Shown: positions 26,246 through 37,300 of the stretch, piece by piece
How positions within the stretch are numbered: position 1 is the first letter of the stretch
Layout of the letters: each line of letters starts with the position of its first letter
DNA from: Anas platyrhynchos
Taxonomy: Eukaryota > Chordata > Aves > Anseriformes > Anatidae
Length of the DNA stretch: 64,000 nt
Reading direction: 5' to 3'
Assembly: GCF_047663525.1 (NCBI RefSeq)
Contig: NC_092590.1
Coordinates: forward strand, 6,530,001-6,594,000
Program-made: the position numbers and the translations under genes
Notes under the pieces: generated by a model
What the model was told of the DNA's origin: nothing
Databases searched by the model: none
The model's input: only the letters and a program-made list of their open reading frames with translations

Positions 26246-27379
26246 CTCGTTTAAGTGTATTTATCCGATCTCCTTTCTCTCTTTCAAATGCTAAATCCAT
26301 TTCAGCATATGCCCCTTCTTTCTCTCGCCTTTCTCTAAAGACTGGCAGCCTATACCACTCTTGTAAATATGAAAGATGCTAATCATATGACATATCACGT
26401 CTCAGTCGGAGCCTGGAATAAAGCCTTGAGATTTGGGATCATTGCCTCCAGACAACAGCTTCATCAGCCGGAAAGTTGTTTTTTTTCTCCTTTCCTTCAA
26501 CTCTCAATCCCTTCTTTGTCTGGGGGAAAATGCAGCCAACTCGAGCCACCCTGGCCATATGGTTCACTCTGTGTTTTCTTAGTTGAATTCTGAATTGTTT
26601 GTGACTTGCGAAGGGTTTTTTTTTTTTTTTTTTTGGGAAGGGCGTATAAAGACATAGAAGAGGCTGCCTGCGCTGGGGCGGCTTTGCAGGGCTGCTGCAT
26701 GTTCTTCACGTGTTCATTTCACACACTCCTTCTGCAGCCACTTCACTGCTACTGCTCTGCCTCGGAGCCAGAAGATAAAGCTCCGTGCACGCTTTTTGAC
26801 AGTAACACAACAGATTCCAGGGGTCTCCTTAGTTTTTTCCCTTCAGCGGACAAAAACACCTTCTTAAACCTGATGCGCTTTGGTTTTCAGGGCTGCCTGT
26901 ACCTGCCCCTAGCCTGGTGCAAACGTGCAGCGTGTGCACTGGTGTACGCGCTTGCTGGTGAGCCCCTGCTACGAGCACCTCGGATGAGAGAAGTGCCAAA
27001 GTATTTTGCAGCGAGGGAGAGAGAGCGTGGCTTTTCAGACCTGTATAAATCGGGAGCTGAATGAGTTCGGCGCGCTCGAGTTTGGATAGCCCCCCGTTTG
27101 ATAGCAGCCTGCCAAATTTTCTTTCTCTCTTTCCTTACACAAACCCCCAAAAAAGGCCCTTTCACCAAATCATTAAATTCTACAGAGGTGGTCAAGCTAG
27201 TCCTGCTTTTCATGCGTTTGAGAAAGAAAAGGGTCCTTGAAGTTTAGAAGATGCCCAAGGAAAACTCATTGAATGACATCAAAAGAATGAGTTTCCATAG
27301 CTGTTGAAGCACGAGAGCTGTGTAGCTGCACAAAGGCGGGTTGGGGCAGTGGGACTGTCCCACTGCTCTATCCCAGCAC

Positions 27380-27500
27380 AATTGGGTCACTGAAATAGGG
27401 AATTAATTACCATTGGAGAGTGGGCAGCCCATTCACCACTGGCTGAGTTTTATTAAACGCCAATATAAATAACAAAACAACTCTTGTGGCTGCACTATTC
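27380..27500. promoter_or_regulatory. Candidate NEUROG2 upstream enhancer block 2
   Basis: GAATTAATTACCATTGG joins a paired homeobox core to an inverted CCAAT box, followed by TTTATTAAACGCCAATA. It lies 1.7 kb upstream of the NEUROG2 TATA box. This is inference from motif density only. Confidence 0.3.
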
Positions 27501-28984
27501 CTACACGCCAAAGGAAGGATTATGTTGGGGATTAACATCTTAAAGTCTATGAGACTTTCTGACTCAAGGCTCGGAGCTGGTAATCGTATTTGTCTCCTGG
27601 TTCAGCGATTAGTGCTCTCCCTCGCGCACCTTCGCCTGGATGGCCAATGTCCCTTTTTGCAGGCACTGGGTTTTTCACACAATCGGCTGTTCTTTTCCCC
27701 ACATCTATAGAAAAGAATAAGAAAACTGAAGCGTGTTCACGCGATCCTCAAGCTTCTTCTCTTCTTCATGGGAAAGGAAGGCACCGGCGGCCTTTTTTCA
27801 CAAGGGGGGGGAGGCAAACCCTTTTGGGGGGTGGGCGGCGGGGCTGCGGGTTGCAAAATCGCTCCGCAGGCCTGCACCTGCCATGCAAATCCGCCGGGAA
27901 CAATCGTCCCCGTCCCAACGAGGGGCTTGGCTGCCCCGGGGGGGCTGGGGCAGGATGCCGGGGCAGCGCTGCCCGAGGGGGTCCACCTTGTCCCCGAAAG
28001 GACCCCAAAGTCCGGACCCCGCAGGGCAGCCCCTGCCCCATCCCTCCTCACACTGCTTTTTGGGTTCCTGGCCCCAGTACCCTTTGGGGAGGGGACGTGC
28101 TTTGACCTCCCCATATTCCCCCCCCATTCACCTGTGGCAGCGGGGCCTGGCGAGCCGTCAGCGCCCGCTCGCAACTTGTGGGGTCGAAGCGCGGACGGGC
28201 CGCGTCCAGAGGTCTCTCGGCAACACAGACCCTAAACTTTTAGGGCTACCGGGTCGCCTGAGAGTTCAATCTGCTTAGGGCAAACAAAGCCTTTCTGAAG
28301 GTCTCCCCCTCTCCCGCACACCAGCTCAGCGCCCTTTATTTCTGGGCCGTGCGATAAGCTTAAATCATTGTGCTCCCGCTTCTTGAGCGTCGCCCGCTTT
28401 GGCCCTTTTGTTCCCCTAACGGAGGGAGGACGGAGGCTGCCGAAGGGGCTGAAGTTGAACAGTTTGACCCCCGCAGGACAGCGGGCACCCCGCCGCCCCC
28501 TCGGCTCTCCCCCGAGCCGCCCGGCCCTTGTGGGACCACACAGGCACCCGGACCCCGCTGGCTGTCAGCGGTCCCCACGGTCCATCCGGGCAGGGTTTAG
28601 GAGGCTTCCCGGGGTGTTTGCAGCTTGCTTCTGGTTATTTTTATTAGTAATGGTGTTATAGGATCAGCGTGCTTCGCAAAAAGTCTTCTGCAGTGCATGT
28701 GGGTCGTAAAAAGGGGGAAAAAACCCAACCCAAACCCGACCCCAAACCCAAAACCTGCTTAAAAAAAAACCCGAAACAACACCAAGAAGGAAAAGGCGCC
28801 CCCCAAACCCGACCCGGACCCAGCGCACACGGCTGGCCTGGGGCCGTCGGAGCCCCCCCCACCCCCCTTCAACCCCCCGCCCCCCGCCCGGGGCTGCTGA
28901 ATGGCGCCGGCTCCCGCGCGCGCCCCGCGCCCCCCCCATTCATTAATAAATTAGCGGCACGCTCCAGCCGAGCGCGAGGCTCCG

Positions 28985-29086
28985 AGGGGGGGCACGGGGA
29001 AAAGGGGGGAGAAATAGGGGGGGGGAGAGGCCGGGGGCCGGGGCTGAGGCCGGGGCCGGGCGTCGGGCGGGGCGGCGGGGGGCAGG
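28985..29086 (+). promoter_or_regulatory. G-quadruplex-prone tract upstream of the NEUROG2 TATA box
   Basis: Within about 100 bases there are more than ten runs of three or more G separated by short loops, starting at 28985 and ending 20 bases before TATATAA. This easily meets the usual four-run quadruplex pattern several times over on the coding strand. Confidence 0.6.
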
Positions 29087-29106
29087 TTTGATTGTTCCCC
29101 GCGGGG

Positions 29107-29113
29107 TATATAA
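29107..29113 (+). promoter_or_regulatory. NEUROG2 TATA box
   Basis: TATATAA flanked by G-rich sequence, 161 bases upstream of the start codon. Transcription would begin near 29138. This gives a 5' UTR of about 130 bases made almost wholly of pyrimidine-rich tracts. Confidence 0.75.
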
Positions 29114-29220
29114 GGGGTGTTAAGGAGGGTCGTGTGCCAGACACGCAGCCGACGGGCCCCGGGCCGCTCCCCCCCGCCCCCCTCTCTCCCCGCCTTTCCC
29201 CCCCCTCCCCAAAAATCCTC

Positions 29221-29244
29221 CCTCCTCCTCCTCCTCCTCCTCCT
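29221..29244 (+). repeat. (CCT)8 tract in the NEUROG2 5' UTR
   Basis: Eight perfect CCT units are followed by a long C run and CAG at 29261-29263, five bases before the start codon. The tract is exactly complementary to the (GAG)n run at 29370-29390. Pyrimidines plus CAG also mimic a splice acceptor. Confidence 0.9.
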
Positions 29245-29267
29245 TTCCCCCCCCCCCCCCCAGGAGG

Positions 29268-29942
29268 ATGCTGGTGAAGGCGGAGAGCCCCGCGCCGCCG
29301 GCGGAGGACGAGCTGCTGCTGCTGGGGCTCGCCTCGCCCGCCCCCTCGCTGCCGTCCAGCGCCGGCGACGAGGAGGAGGAGGAGGAGGAGGAAGAGGAGG
29401 AGGAGGAAGGGGAGGAGGAGGCGGCTTCCCCGGCCCGGCCCGGCTCTGCCCGGCCGTCGGGGCCGCGGCGCAGGGAGGGGAAGCGGCGGCCGGGGCGGTG
29501 CCGCACGGCGGAGGCTGCGCAGCGCCTGAAGCGGAGCCGGCGGCTGAAAGCCAACAACCGGGAGCGCAACCGCATGCACCACCTGAACGCGGCGCTGGAC
29601 GCCCTGCGGGACGTGCTGCCCACCTTCCCGGAGGACGCCAAGCTCACCAAGATCGAGACGCTGCGCTTCGCCCACAACTACATCTGGGCGCTCACCGAGA
29701 CGCTGCGCCTGGCCGGGGGGGCGGCGGCGGCGGCCAGGGCCGGCCCCGACGGCGGGCTGGAAGCCAGCCCCTCGCCGGCCTCGTCCTGCAGCCCGGCGCC
29801 CTCCGCCTCCCCCTACGCCTGCACTTTATCGCCCGCCAGCCCCGACGGCTCCGCGTCCGACGCCGAGCACTGGGCGCCCCCCCGGGGCCGCTTCGTGCCC
29901 CCCCCGCCGCCGCCGCCGCCGCAGCCCCGCCGCTGCCTCTAG
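29268..29942 (+). CDS. NEUROG2: NEUROG2, neurogenin-2 proneural bHLH factor
   Basis: NEUROG2 is a nuclear E-box-binding activator that, paired with an E-protein, commits progenitors to neurons. The 224-residue protein has one exon. The bHLH spans about 92-148: basic part [12 protein letters not shown], helix 1 [15 protein letters not shown], then [19 protein letters not shown], all neurogenin-type. NEUROG2 rather than 1 or 3 is supported by the start MLVKAESP (mouse MFVKSE), the serine-proline block near [12 protein letters not shown], the ending RRCL (mouse RDCI) and its place between ZGRF1 and ALPK1. Oddities: 13 glutamates at 35-47, a proline run at 211-218, a length below the roughly 270 of mammals, and His105 where neurogenins have Asn. 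Confidence 0.95.
   Translation: MLVKAESPAPPAEDELLLLGLASPAPSLPSSAGDEEEEEEEEEEEEEGEEEAASPARPGSARPSGPRRREGKRRPGRCRTAEAAQRLKRSRRLKANNRERNRMHHLNAALDALRDVLPTFPEDAKLTKIETLRFAHNYIWALTETLRLAGGAAAAARAGPDGGLEASPSPASSCSPAPSASPYACTLSPASPDGSASDAEHWAPPRGRFVPPPPPPPPQPRRCL
29370..29420 (+). repeat. (GAG)n coding repeat: polyglutamate in NEUROG2
   Basis: Seven perfect GAG codons (29370-29390) run on into further GAG/GAA codons with one glycine, encoding the acidic stretch at residues 35-51. Such pure codon runs vary in length between individuals and species. Confidence 0.9.
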
Positions 29943-30650
29943 CCCCGCAGCCCCCTCCCCAGATTTTCTCCCCCACCCCATCCCCGTCCCAAATTTCCTC
30001 TGTCCCCACCTCCGACGTTGCACTTTGTCCGCTCCCCCAGCTTCTGTGTGTGTTGTCCCCCCCCCCCCTCCCAACCCTCCTTCCCTCCCGCTCCCCGTTT
30101 CGCCAGCTGTCTCTTGTGATTTACGAGGTTTGGGGTGGGGTGGGGGGGTCCGCAGAGAGAGAGAGAAAAAAAAAAGAAAAAGTTGAGTTGTTTTGTTAGG
30201 GGGCCAGGTTAGAAGTCATTGTATAATTTGTAGGCTTTGTGAGGGCTGAATGCAAGCGTGGAAATTTAGGCTGAACTCTCTATCAAAAGGGAAAAAAAAA
30301 AAAAAAAAAAAGAAGAAAAAACAACGTCAAGGGAAAGGGGGGGTGTGGATCGGGAGGGAGGACTCGTCATGCATTATTTATTTCGACCTTTAGGGGACGA
30401 GGAACTCCCCCCTTCTTTCAGGAGATTAAAAATAAATCAACAGACTGAAAACCTAAACAGACACGGAACATTACAGCGATCAGCCACACACGTGTTCACA
30501 TTTATTTATTATAAAGAAAGATTTCATGGAAAATATGTATTTTTTTGTATAATTTACAGAGTTTATTCTAGTATGTATTTACAGCCGAAGAGCAAAGGGA
30601 CTGTTCTCGTCATAAAATATAAATAAAATATCTAATTTTCATAACTTGGT
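29943..30650 (+). other. NEUROG2 3' UTR
   Basis: The GC-rich start passes into A-rich and AU-rich sequence, including TTTATTTATTATAAAG near 30500 and TATTTA motifs. These are AU-rich elements typical of short-lived proneural mRNAs. It ends with AATAAA at 30622-30627. Confidence 0.6.
30622..30627 (+). terminator. NEUROG2 poly(A) signal
   Basis: AATAAA, 680 bases after the stop, in an AT-rich stretch and followed by T-rich sequence from 30645. Confidence 0.6.
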
Positions 30651-31913
30651 TTGCTGCTTTTTTTGGCTGGCGTGCCACCTGTCAGGAGCTGGGGGGCTCC
30701 TCCGGCACAGGGGGGCTGGCAATTGCCCTGGGCTCTGCCAAAAATTGGGGTGGGCTGGGCAAGGAGCCCCCCGGGACCCAGCCAAGTTTGTGGGGTGCGA
30801 TGGGGTGACCCAGGTGTGTGCCCCCTTGCAAGTGCTCCAGGGTTCATCAGAGCTCTCACATACGTTTTCATTTCTAAAATTCTGGTTTGCTTCTTCAAAA
30901 ACACCCCCCTACACACACCTCTTTTCCTTATTTTTCCCCCCCCCCCCAGTGGAATAGGAGTGAGACTAAACTCTGGGATGTCAGCTTAGTCCCAGCGTTG
31001 GTGCAGTCACTTTTGGGGTGATAAGATAATCGGGGATGAGGGGGACAAGAACAAAATCCCTTCTTCTCCCAGCAAAGGGAGCCCCCAGAACTGGCTGTGG
31101 TGTGGAAAGGAGCCACCAGAAATACACACAATCACCCCTACAGCAGCACGTCGCCTGCATCCTGTGGTTTCTCTAGCAGCAATGCTGCGTTTAGGTGCAC
31201 TGGGAGCTCGCTGAGGATCGACTTTTACCTCCCGCTGCAGAAGATGTAACTGCCTAAAACCCTTCTTCAAACCGATGGCTCCTGAGTATCACCGAGAGGG
31301 ACGTAGGACATAAACGCTACCCAGAAAATAAAAATGAGTGAGCTTAAATAAAAACTGGTTTGGGGTTTTGGCTGAAAGAGGAAGGCTCCGTTCCTTCATC
31401 TCTCTCATGTTCTGGTGAAACCCACACCACGGGCAGGGCCGGGGGGAGCTCAGAGCACCTCCGGGGATGTCTCTGGTTGTCCCATGGAGACGTTGTCTCC
31501 TGCACAGGGCACCCAAAAAAGTGCTGAACAGGAGCAGCCAGTCTGCCCTCACCCTTCATCCTTCCAGTCCTTCCTTGCTCCATCACTGCCCTGCACTGGC
31601 TGGGCATCCTCATCCTCCGTGCCTGTGCCACGAGCCCAAACCAGGGCGTTTTTAGCCCAGCGCCATTAGTCCATCGCTGGCAGGGCCGGGGGGTGTCTGG
31701 CGCACTCCGAGGCCCTTCAATCATCGCCCCGTGTGCCCAGCAGCGCTTTGTGACTTCTGGGTGCAAACACCTGGAAATCATTAAAAACCAGCGGAGGCGG
31801 CTGAATGTATTAATTAAATAAACCGCGCGGCACATGAATCTGCCCGGTGCCCCCGGATCCTGGGAGCGTGAAACCCGGCCCGGCGAGCGACGTCCCCGAA
31901 GGGGGCAAAAGGG

Positions 31914-31947
31914 AAAAAAAAAAAAAAAAAAAAGAAAGAAAGAAAAA
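31914..31947. repeat. Poly(A)/(GAAA)n tract
   Basis: A long A run followed by GAAA units. A similar A-rich tract with G interruptions occurs at about 32115-32157. Confidence 0.85.
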
Positions 31948-33112
31948 GGAACGTGTGAAAAGAGAATTAGTGAAATTAGGTTAGCCCAATAAAACGTGCG
32001 GGGGTTCGCCCCCCCTTCCCCGCAGCCTCAGGCGAGCGGTGCTATCGAGCCTGATCTATTGTTTCCCCCCCTGGCAGGGGGGTTATTGTGTGATAAATAA
32101 TTCCTGGAGGACAGAAAAAAAAAAAAAGAAAAAAAAAAGAAAAAGAAAGAGAAAAAAGTGGGCGCATTTGCATAATCACGGCTTTGATGTGGCCAGCGAT
32201 ATGAAGCTGTGTCCCCCCAAATCTGCCGTGGGCCAGAAGGAACAAAACAGGAGGCGTCCTTTCAGTGGGGCTGGCAGCGTGTGGGGTGGCCTGTCAGGAG
32301 CGGGATGGCTCTGTCTTTCTCTGTGAACAACCCCTCTAACGATTAAACTCCAGGAATGCCAACAAGGAGCCCGATGCCTGGCTTGCCCTCGTGCCGTGGT
32401 GGTGATGGGGAGCATCACCCATCCCGACGGGCAGATGGGAAAGAGAAGGGGGTGGATGGGGGTCCCACAGCCCTTCCCCGGTCCCTTCCTGGCTGCAGGC
32501 ACTGCTGCAAAGCCGGAGGGTCGCAAATTATTAGCAAAATCCCAGTGGCTGCCCAGAGCCTCAGGAAAGCAGCCCGTGGGCCCAGAGCCCTGCAGTGGGC
32601 CTGGTACTGGGCTGCAGGTGTAAAAGGCAAAAGTGCCCCTTGGGATGGAGTGGGGGAGCCAGGGAGCTGTTTCCACGGCTGCACCTTGTTGAAAAAGTGT
32701 AATTCCTCGTGACAAAGAGGTTGTCTTCCCTTTAAAGTGTGTTTATGATCCTTCTGCACATTGTGCATAAAAGCTGCTCTGCACTGCTGGAGCCTGCCGG
32801 GCTGCTCTGTGGCTCCAGAGAGGGGTTTGTACACACCCCTGGCTCACAAATAGCTACGGGGAGCCCACCTCACCCCAAGGGCTGCCACTTTCTTTCCTCT
32901 CGTGTGCTACACAACCCGCTGGTGCACCTGTGTGTTTGCACAGAGCAAGCCCGGCCTGCACGGCCGGCCACCACGCGGCCTTCCCCGCTCCCCAGCACGC
33001 ATTTCACACGTGGGATGCATGGCCTGGCCTTGATTTACTCCTGTTATGGAGATTTTTCTCATGATTTTATTGTCACGAGGAGGCTTTGGTTTTGTGATGG
33101 CAGAAAATAAAA

Positions 33113-33136
33113 TTTAAAAAAATAAATAAATAAAGT
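33113..33136. repeat. Short (AAAT)n tract
   Basis: Several AAAT units just left of a motif-dense block. Confidence 0.6.
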
Positions 33137-33169
33137 AATGCCATTATGCTGTGAAGCAACTGGATTAGG

Positions 33170-33350
33170 GTTCACCTGTTACAGGACCTCCTACAGGGTG
33201 CTCTAATGACTTCGTTATTGAAATGTATATTACATTAAGTAATTAAGCACACGTGGGCTGCTTTTTTAACACAGGATTCATTATTTTTTTTGCATAATGT
33301 GGTTTTAATTGAAAGGGCCAATCATCTGGGAGATTAGACAGTTACACCTT
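33170..33350. promoter_or_regulatory. Candidate NEUROG2 downstream enhancer block A
   Basis: About 180 bp with CACCTG and CATCTG E-boxes, AGTAATTAAG and TTTAATTGA homeobox cores, an imperfect octamer TTTGCATAAT and CACACGTG. It lies 3.2 kb past the stop codon. Motif crowding and AT-richness in GC-rich surroundings are the only evidence. Confidence 0.35.
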
Positions 33351-34234
33351 ATTTCCACACAAAGACAACTTTTAGAGAAATGCAATGCCTCTTCAACGAG
33401 ATCACACCCCAAAATATCTGTAAAACATACAAATGGGGGTATGCCCATGGGCCTGGGGAAAGCAGCTGGCCCTGGGGCGCGTCCTGGCCGAGGACCCGGC
33501 CCTGTGGGACAGGGACAAGGACATCGCTGTGGCAAGGGGAGCGCAGCGCTCCACACAGCCATAGGGGCTGGGGGGCTGCACCTGATCTCTCAGGAACCGA
33601 GCCATAGAAAACACCTCCTGTAAGGGTTTGGGCTTGTCTGGTAAAACTTTGCCTTCTTTTTGTCTGGATTTGACCTGTGCAGCCCCCATTCCTGCACTGT
33701 ACGGACAAAGCAGTCCCAAGCACTCACCGCAGCTCAGCACGCGTTTGTGCAGCAGCTGTAGCGCTGCGGACCCCTTCCACGAGCAGAAGTCTTGGTGGGA
33801 TTTTTACCCAGTGTAGAGGGATGCCTTGGGCTGGGCAAAGTCTTGCATCTCTAAACCTGTCTTGACTTGTGCCCAGCTGACACCTTCCTCCTCGGGAAGC
33901 ATCCTGCCTTAAAGCCGTGATGCTGTGCTGTCTGTGCGGGCTTGGCACACGTTTTTGCTGTCACCGTGGGGCAAACCTGAGCTCGGGCTTAGCACTGAGC
34001 CTCTGGGCCAGCACAGCAAGCTTTGGGCTGTGCTTTCCTCCCCGCAGCCCGCAGTGCTGAATGCAACATGGGCGGTGAGCTGGCAGTGCTGGGACTGGAG
34101 ACAGAGCACTTTAAAAGCCGCCTTGAGGAAAAGCCGTGCAGCGGGCAGAGGGAAGGCGGGCTGCTGTGCCGGAGGGCAGCAGGGACCGGGCCTCCTCCCA
34201 TCCCCCTGCCTTGATTAAAAAGGAGAGGGTCCGG

Positions 34235-34380
34235 ACCAAAGCTGATGGCATATTTACCTTCGTGAGTTTTAGAAAAGTTAATTACCGCTTGGAGCAAGTT
34301 GGTATGGCTGTCCTGAGCTGCCTTTTATTAGTAGTCGCCTTCATTAATTTCCCTCGCTGGATTTGCTGCTAATAGCTGCT
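34235..34380. promoter_or_regulatory. Candidate NEUROG2 downstream enhancer block B
   Basis: AAGTTAATTACC, CATTAATTTC, TTATTAGTAG and GCTAATAGC occur within 140 bp. These are repeated homeobox-type cores with an E-box-like CAGCTGCC nearby. There is no open frame of note. Confidence 0.35.
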
Positions 34381-37300
34381 TGGTCCTGGGCAGCACAAAG
34401 CAGCATCTGTGCCATTGAGCAGAAAAGCGGGAGTCGGGCAGAGGGGGGCCGGGGGGCGGCGGGGGGGGGGGGACGCCGTTTGCAAATCATCCCCTATTAA
34501 CGTGACGGCCCGCGCGGGGCAGGCAGCAGCCCCGTGCCTCCCGTGTCCGGCACGGCCGCTTGGGCTTCAGCCTGGCAGCGGAGGGGGGAAAGCCTGGGCG
34601 CCCCTGGGTGCTTGTGCTGGCTTCTCCCACCCGCTGAATCTCCCGGGCCTGGTCTGGGTGAGGATGCAGGTGTCAGCGCCATGTCGCCCGCCTCGCGCCC
34701 TCTGCCAAGGCCTGATGATGCCCCAGTTCCGCCTGCGCTCCTCGTGCCCAGCTATAATAGGCTTCGGTTGTTGAACATGTTCCCTTTCAGTCTCTAATTG
34801 ACTGATTTTTATGCAAGAGTGCGTGCAGCAAAGCACGCGAGGCCTCTGTCTTTCGCCTGGGTGCTCGCAGAGGGACTTCTAACAGCACAAACTTCCTTCA
34901 CCAAACACCTTCCCCAAAGCTCGGGAAAGAGCTCATTGCCACGCTGTCAGCAGCAGAAAGCTTTTGTGCTTGGCTTACTGCTTTTACCAGGTGAATGTAA
35001 GTCCTGCAGGCTTTATGCCCCTACAGCTGATGACAATATTTCACTGCTCTAATGCAGCGCAGCTTCTCTCATTTCGTAGCGACCATGAGGTGACTGCTTC
35101 CTAATCTGTGGCTCTCGCCTCACGCTTGAGACTGTGGTGTGATTAAAAAAAAAAAAACTAAAAAGCACATTGGGTAGCAAGTAATACAAGACTGAATGCC
35201 CATGAAAAAAAAATAAAACAAAACAACAAATAACACAAAACAATGGAAATCTTGGTTGGTTCACATGACTTTCTTCTGAAGCCAGAGGAAATAGCAGGAA
35301 GGAGACATTTTTGTCCAGTAGCTCTAAGCTGATGCTTCCAGCCGAAAGATTAAGTGCTCCGAGACAGCTGCTGAGCTCCCCCGTTAGCCCCCCGTTTGTA
35401 CCATACACCGCATCAACCCGCAGCCCAAGTTCTGTGTGTTTCGGGCCACGTACGTGCTACGGCTGCCCAAAGGCTGTTGGATATGTGTGGACACGTCATT
35501 ATTAAGGCAAGCTCAGTGCTCAAGCACCGGCTAATGGCAGGGCGCTGAGCAAAGCTCTGAGAGCTCCAAACACGAGCCCAAGCCTGCGGAGGTTGCGACC
35601 GATGGAAGCTACCAGGCTAAACGTTACGGTGCTGGCTTTAGGTGGGAACTGGGCAGGCTGACACTCGACATTGACTTCCCTGAATTGCTCATTCAAAGAT
35701 CTGTCAGTAGCCGTACGTTTAGCTGGGGTGGGAAAATGTCTTACATAAAGCAACAAAAGAAACCAGCTGCTAAATGCTAATACCCTATATTAGGAAGTAC
35801 TCCAGATATTAAGATTCCCCACACAAGAATTTATTCAAAAGCATATCTAAACACATTTTCTTTGGTCAAACAAGAAGCAGAGGCTGGAAAAGGCGTTGCT
35901 TTTTGCGGGTCTCTAAACCACACACACTTTACAACAGGCGCCGCGGGGCTGGCTGTTGACAGTGCGCGAGGACACTTTGTTCTGCAGGGATTGTTAGGGA
36001 GGTTTTGTTTTGTTTTTAATTGTCTCTATAGAGAAGGAAAAGGCTTTAACGCAGCATCGCTGCTGCTGGTTAATTCCCAAAATCTTGCTGACCATCTTTG
36101 TTTCCCCTTGGCAGTTTAGAGCTCTGCTTTGCGGCTGCACGAAGCTCCGTATGCGCAATTTCTGTCACTTGGTTAAAGCCAGCGTTCCCCTCCTGCCGCA
36201 GACAAGGCAGCCCTTTATTGGCTGCAGAACAAGATAACTGGCTTAATCTTCCCAGTAACACGTGAGTTTTCATGTATCACTTTAATCTGCGAAACACTGG
36301 GGCTGAGTGTACCGTCACATGCCGATTTTACTTTTCTATGAGCGAGTGACTCCCGGGCTCAATGATGGATTGTTCGCTCCCTTTTAACAACAGTCAAGAT
36401 GGTGAATGCCCCGGGGTGATAGACAGTGTGCAATGGGAACGACAGCAAATCTGATGGCCCAGTTCAAGTTCACCTGACAAAGCTGAAGCAGTCTGCAAGC
36501 AGCATTCGAGAAAGGATTATTCACACTAGCATTATATTTTTGAATGCATTTTTCTTCCTGTGCAGCTGCCCAGCTCCCCAGCACTGAAGGTTTATGCACC
36601 ATAATAAAGAGATTTAATTTTTTTTTCTCTCTTGCTTCTCACTCTTTACACCTAGCTCTAATTGTTCAGCACAGTGATAGGGCATCTTTCCAAACAACTC
36701 GGCACAAACCACGTAGAAAACAATAGCATTGCTAAAAAGCGGCAACAAAAGCCTAAAAATCTCTGCCAGTTGCAGAAACAAAAGCTTATGGTTTTGTTAA
36801 AGCTAACGCCGTGCTGCTGGGGACCCATCTTTTTGGAAATTTAATGCCGTGTTCCCTTTCTCACGACGCAAATCTCCCAAAAGAAGCAGTCCCAGCCCTC
36901 GGGCCATGGGGCAGGGAACCTCCGGGTTTGGAGGAGAAGAGAAGAGAGCATTTTCAGTGGAGGGAGCTAGTGACCTTGGATGTAGCAGGGAAGCTACGTA
37001 CCATTTTTCAGATGAAGAATCCCCTAGTACATGGATGACTGCACACGCACACACTCTGGATGCCTTGGCATAGTCTTTGAAGAGTAACACCAAAGTCTCG
37101 TCATATTTTATTTCAGCTAGAGAGGCGGGTTCCTGAGCAGCAGTCAGTGTTCAGTCCAGTCCTGCTATTCCTGCCAGATGTGGAACTAAGGGGAATATAC
37201 ACACCTCTTTCTTGAAATTTCACAGAAGTAGCTTTCGGCCTCCCGGTTAGGACAATAACACCGGGAGAGGTGTGCCGAAAGAGCCGAAGATCTCTTTTGC

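Larger units (their letters stand above)
25176..27700. other. Intergenic DNA between ZGRF1 and NEUROG2
   Basis: No coding exon is seen. Frames in 25800-26230 and 26606-27213 are GC-driven and resemble nothing. Ordinary sequence is broken by AT-rich blocks dense in homeobox, SOX and E-box motifs (26160-26245, 26360-26480, 27380-27500), given separately as candidate enhancers. Confidence 0.6.
27740..30060. promoter_or_regulatory. CpG island over NEUROG2
   Basis: GC content is very high across the promoter, the whole coding exon and the start of the 3' UTR, with long C and G homopolymers. This is usual for proneural bHLH genes in birds. Overlapping open frames on both strands here (up to 360 codons) are shadows of this composition. 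Confidence 0.75.

Noticed and set aside
27590-28278. ORFs of 171 and 181 codons upstream of NEUROG2
   Set aside because: GC-driven, no domain, and open in several frames at once on both strands.
28719-28775. Repeated ACCC/AACCC words resembling telomere repeats
   Set aside because: Unit spacing is irregular, with no TTAGGG-type array; ordinary C- and A-rich sequence.
29117-30199. 360-codon plus-strand ORF and 268-codon minus-strand ORF over NEUROG2
   Set aside because: Both are shadow frames of the NEUROG2 exon; the bHLH domain is in the 29268-29942 frame.
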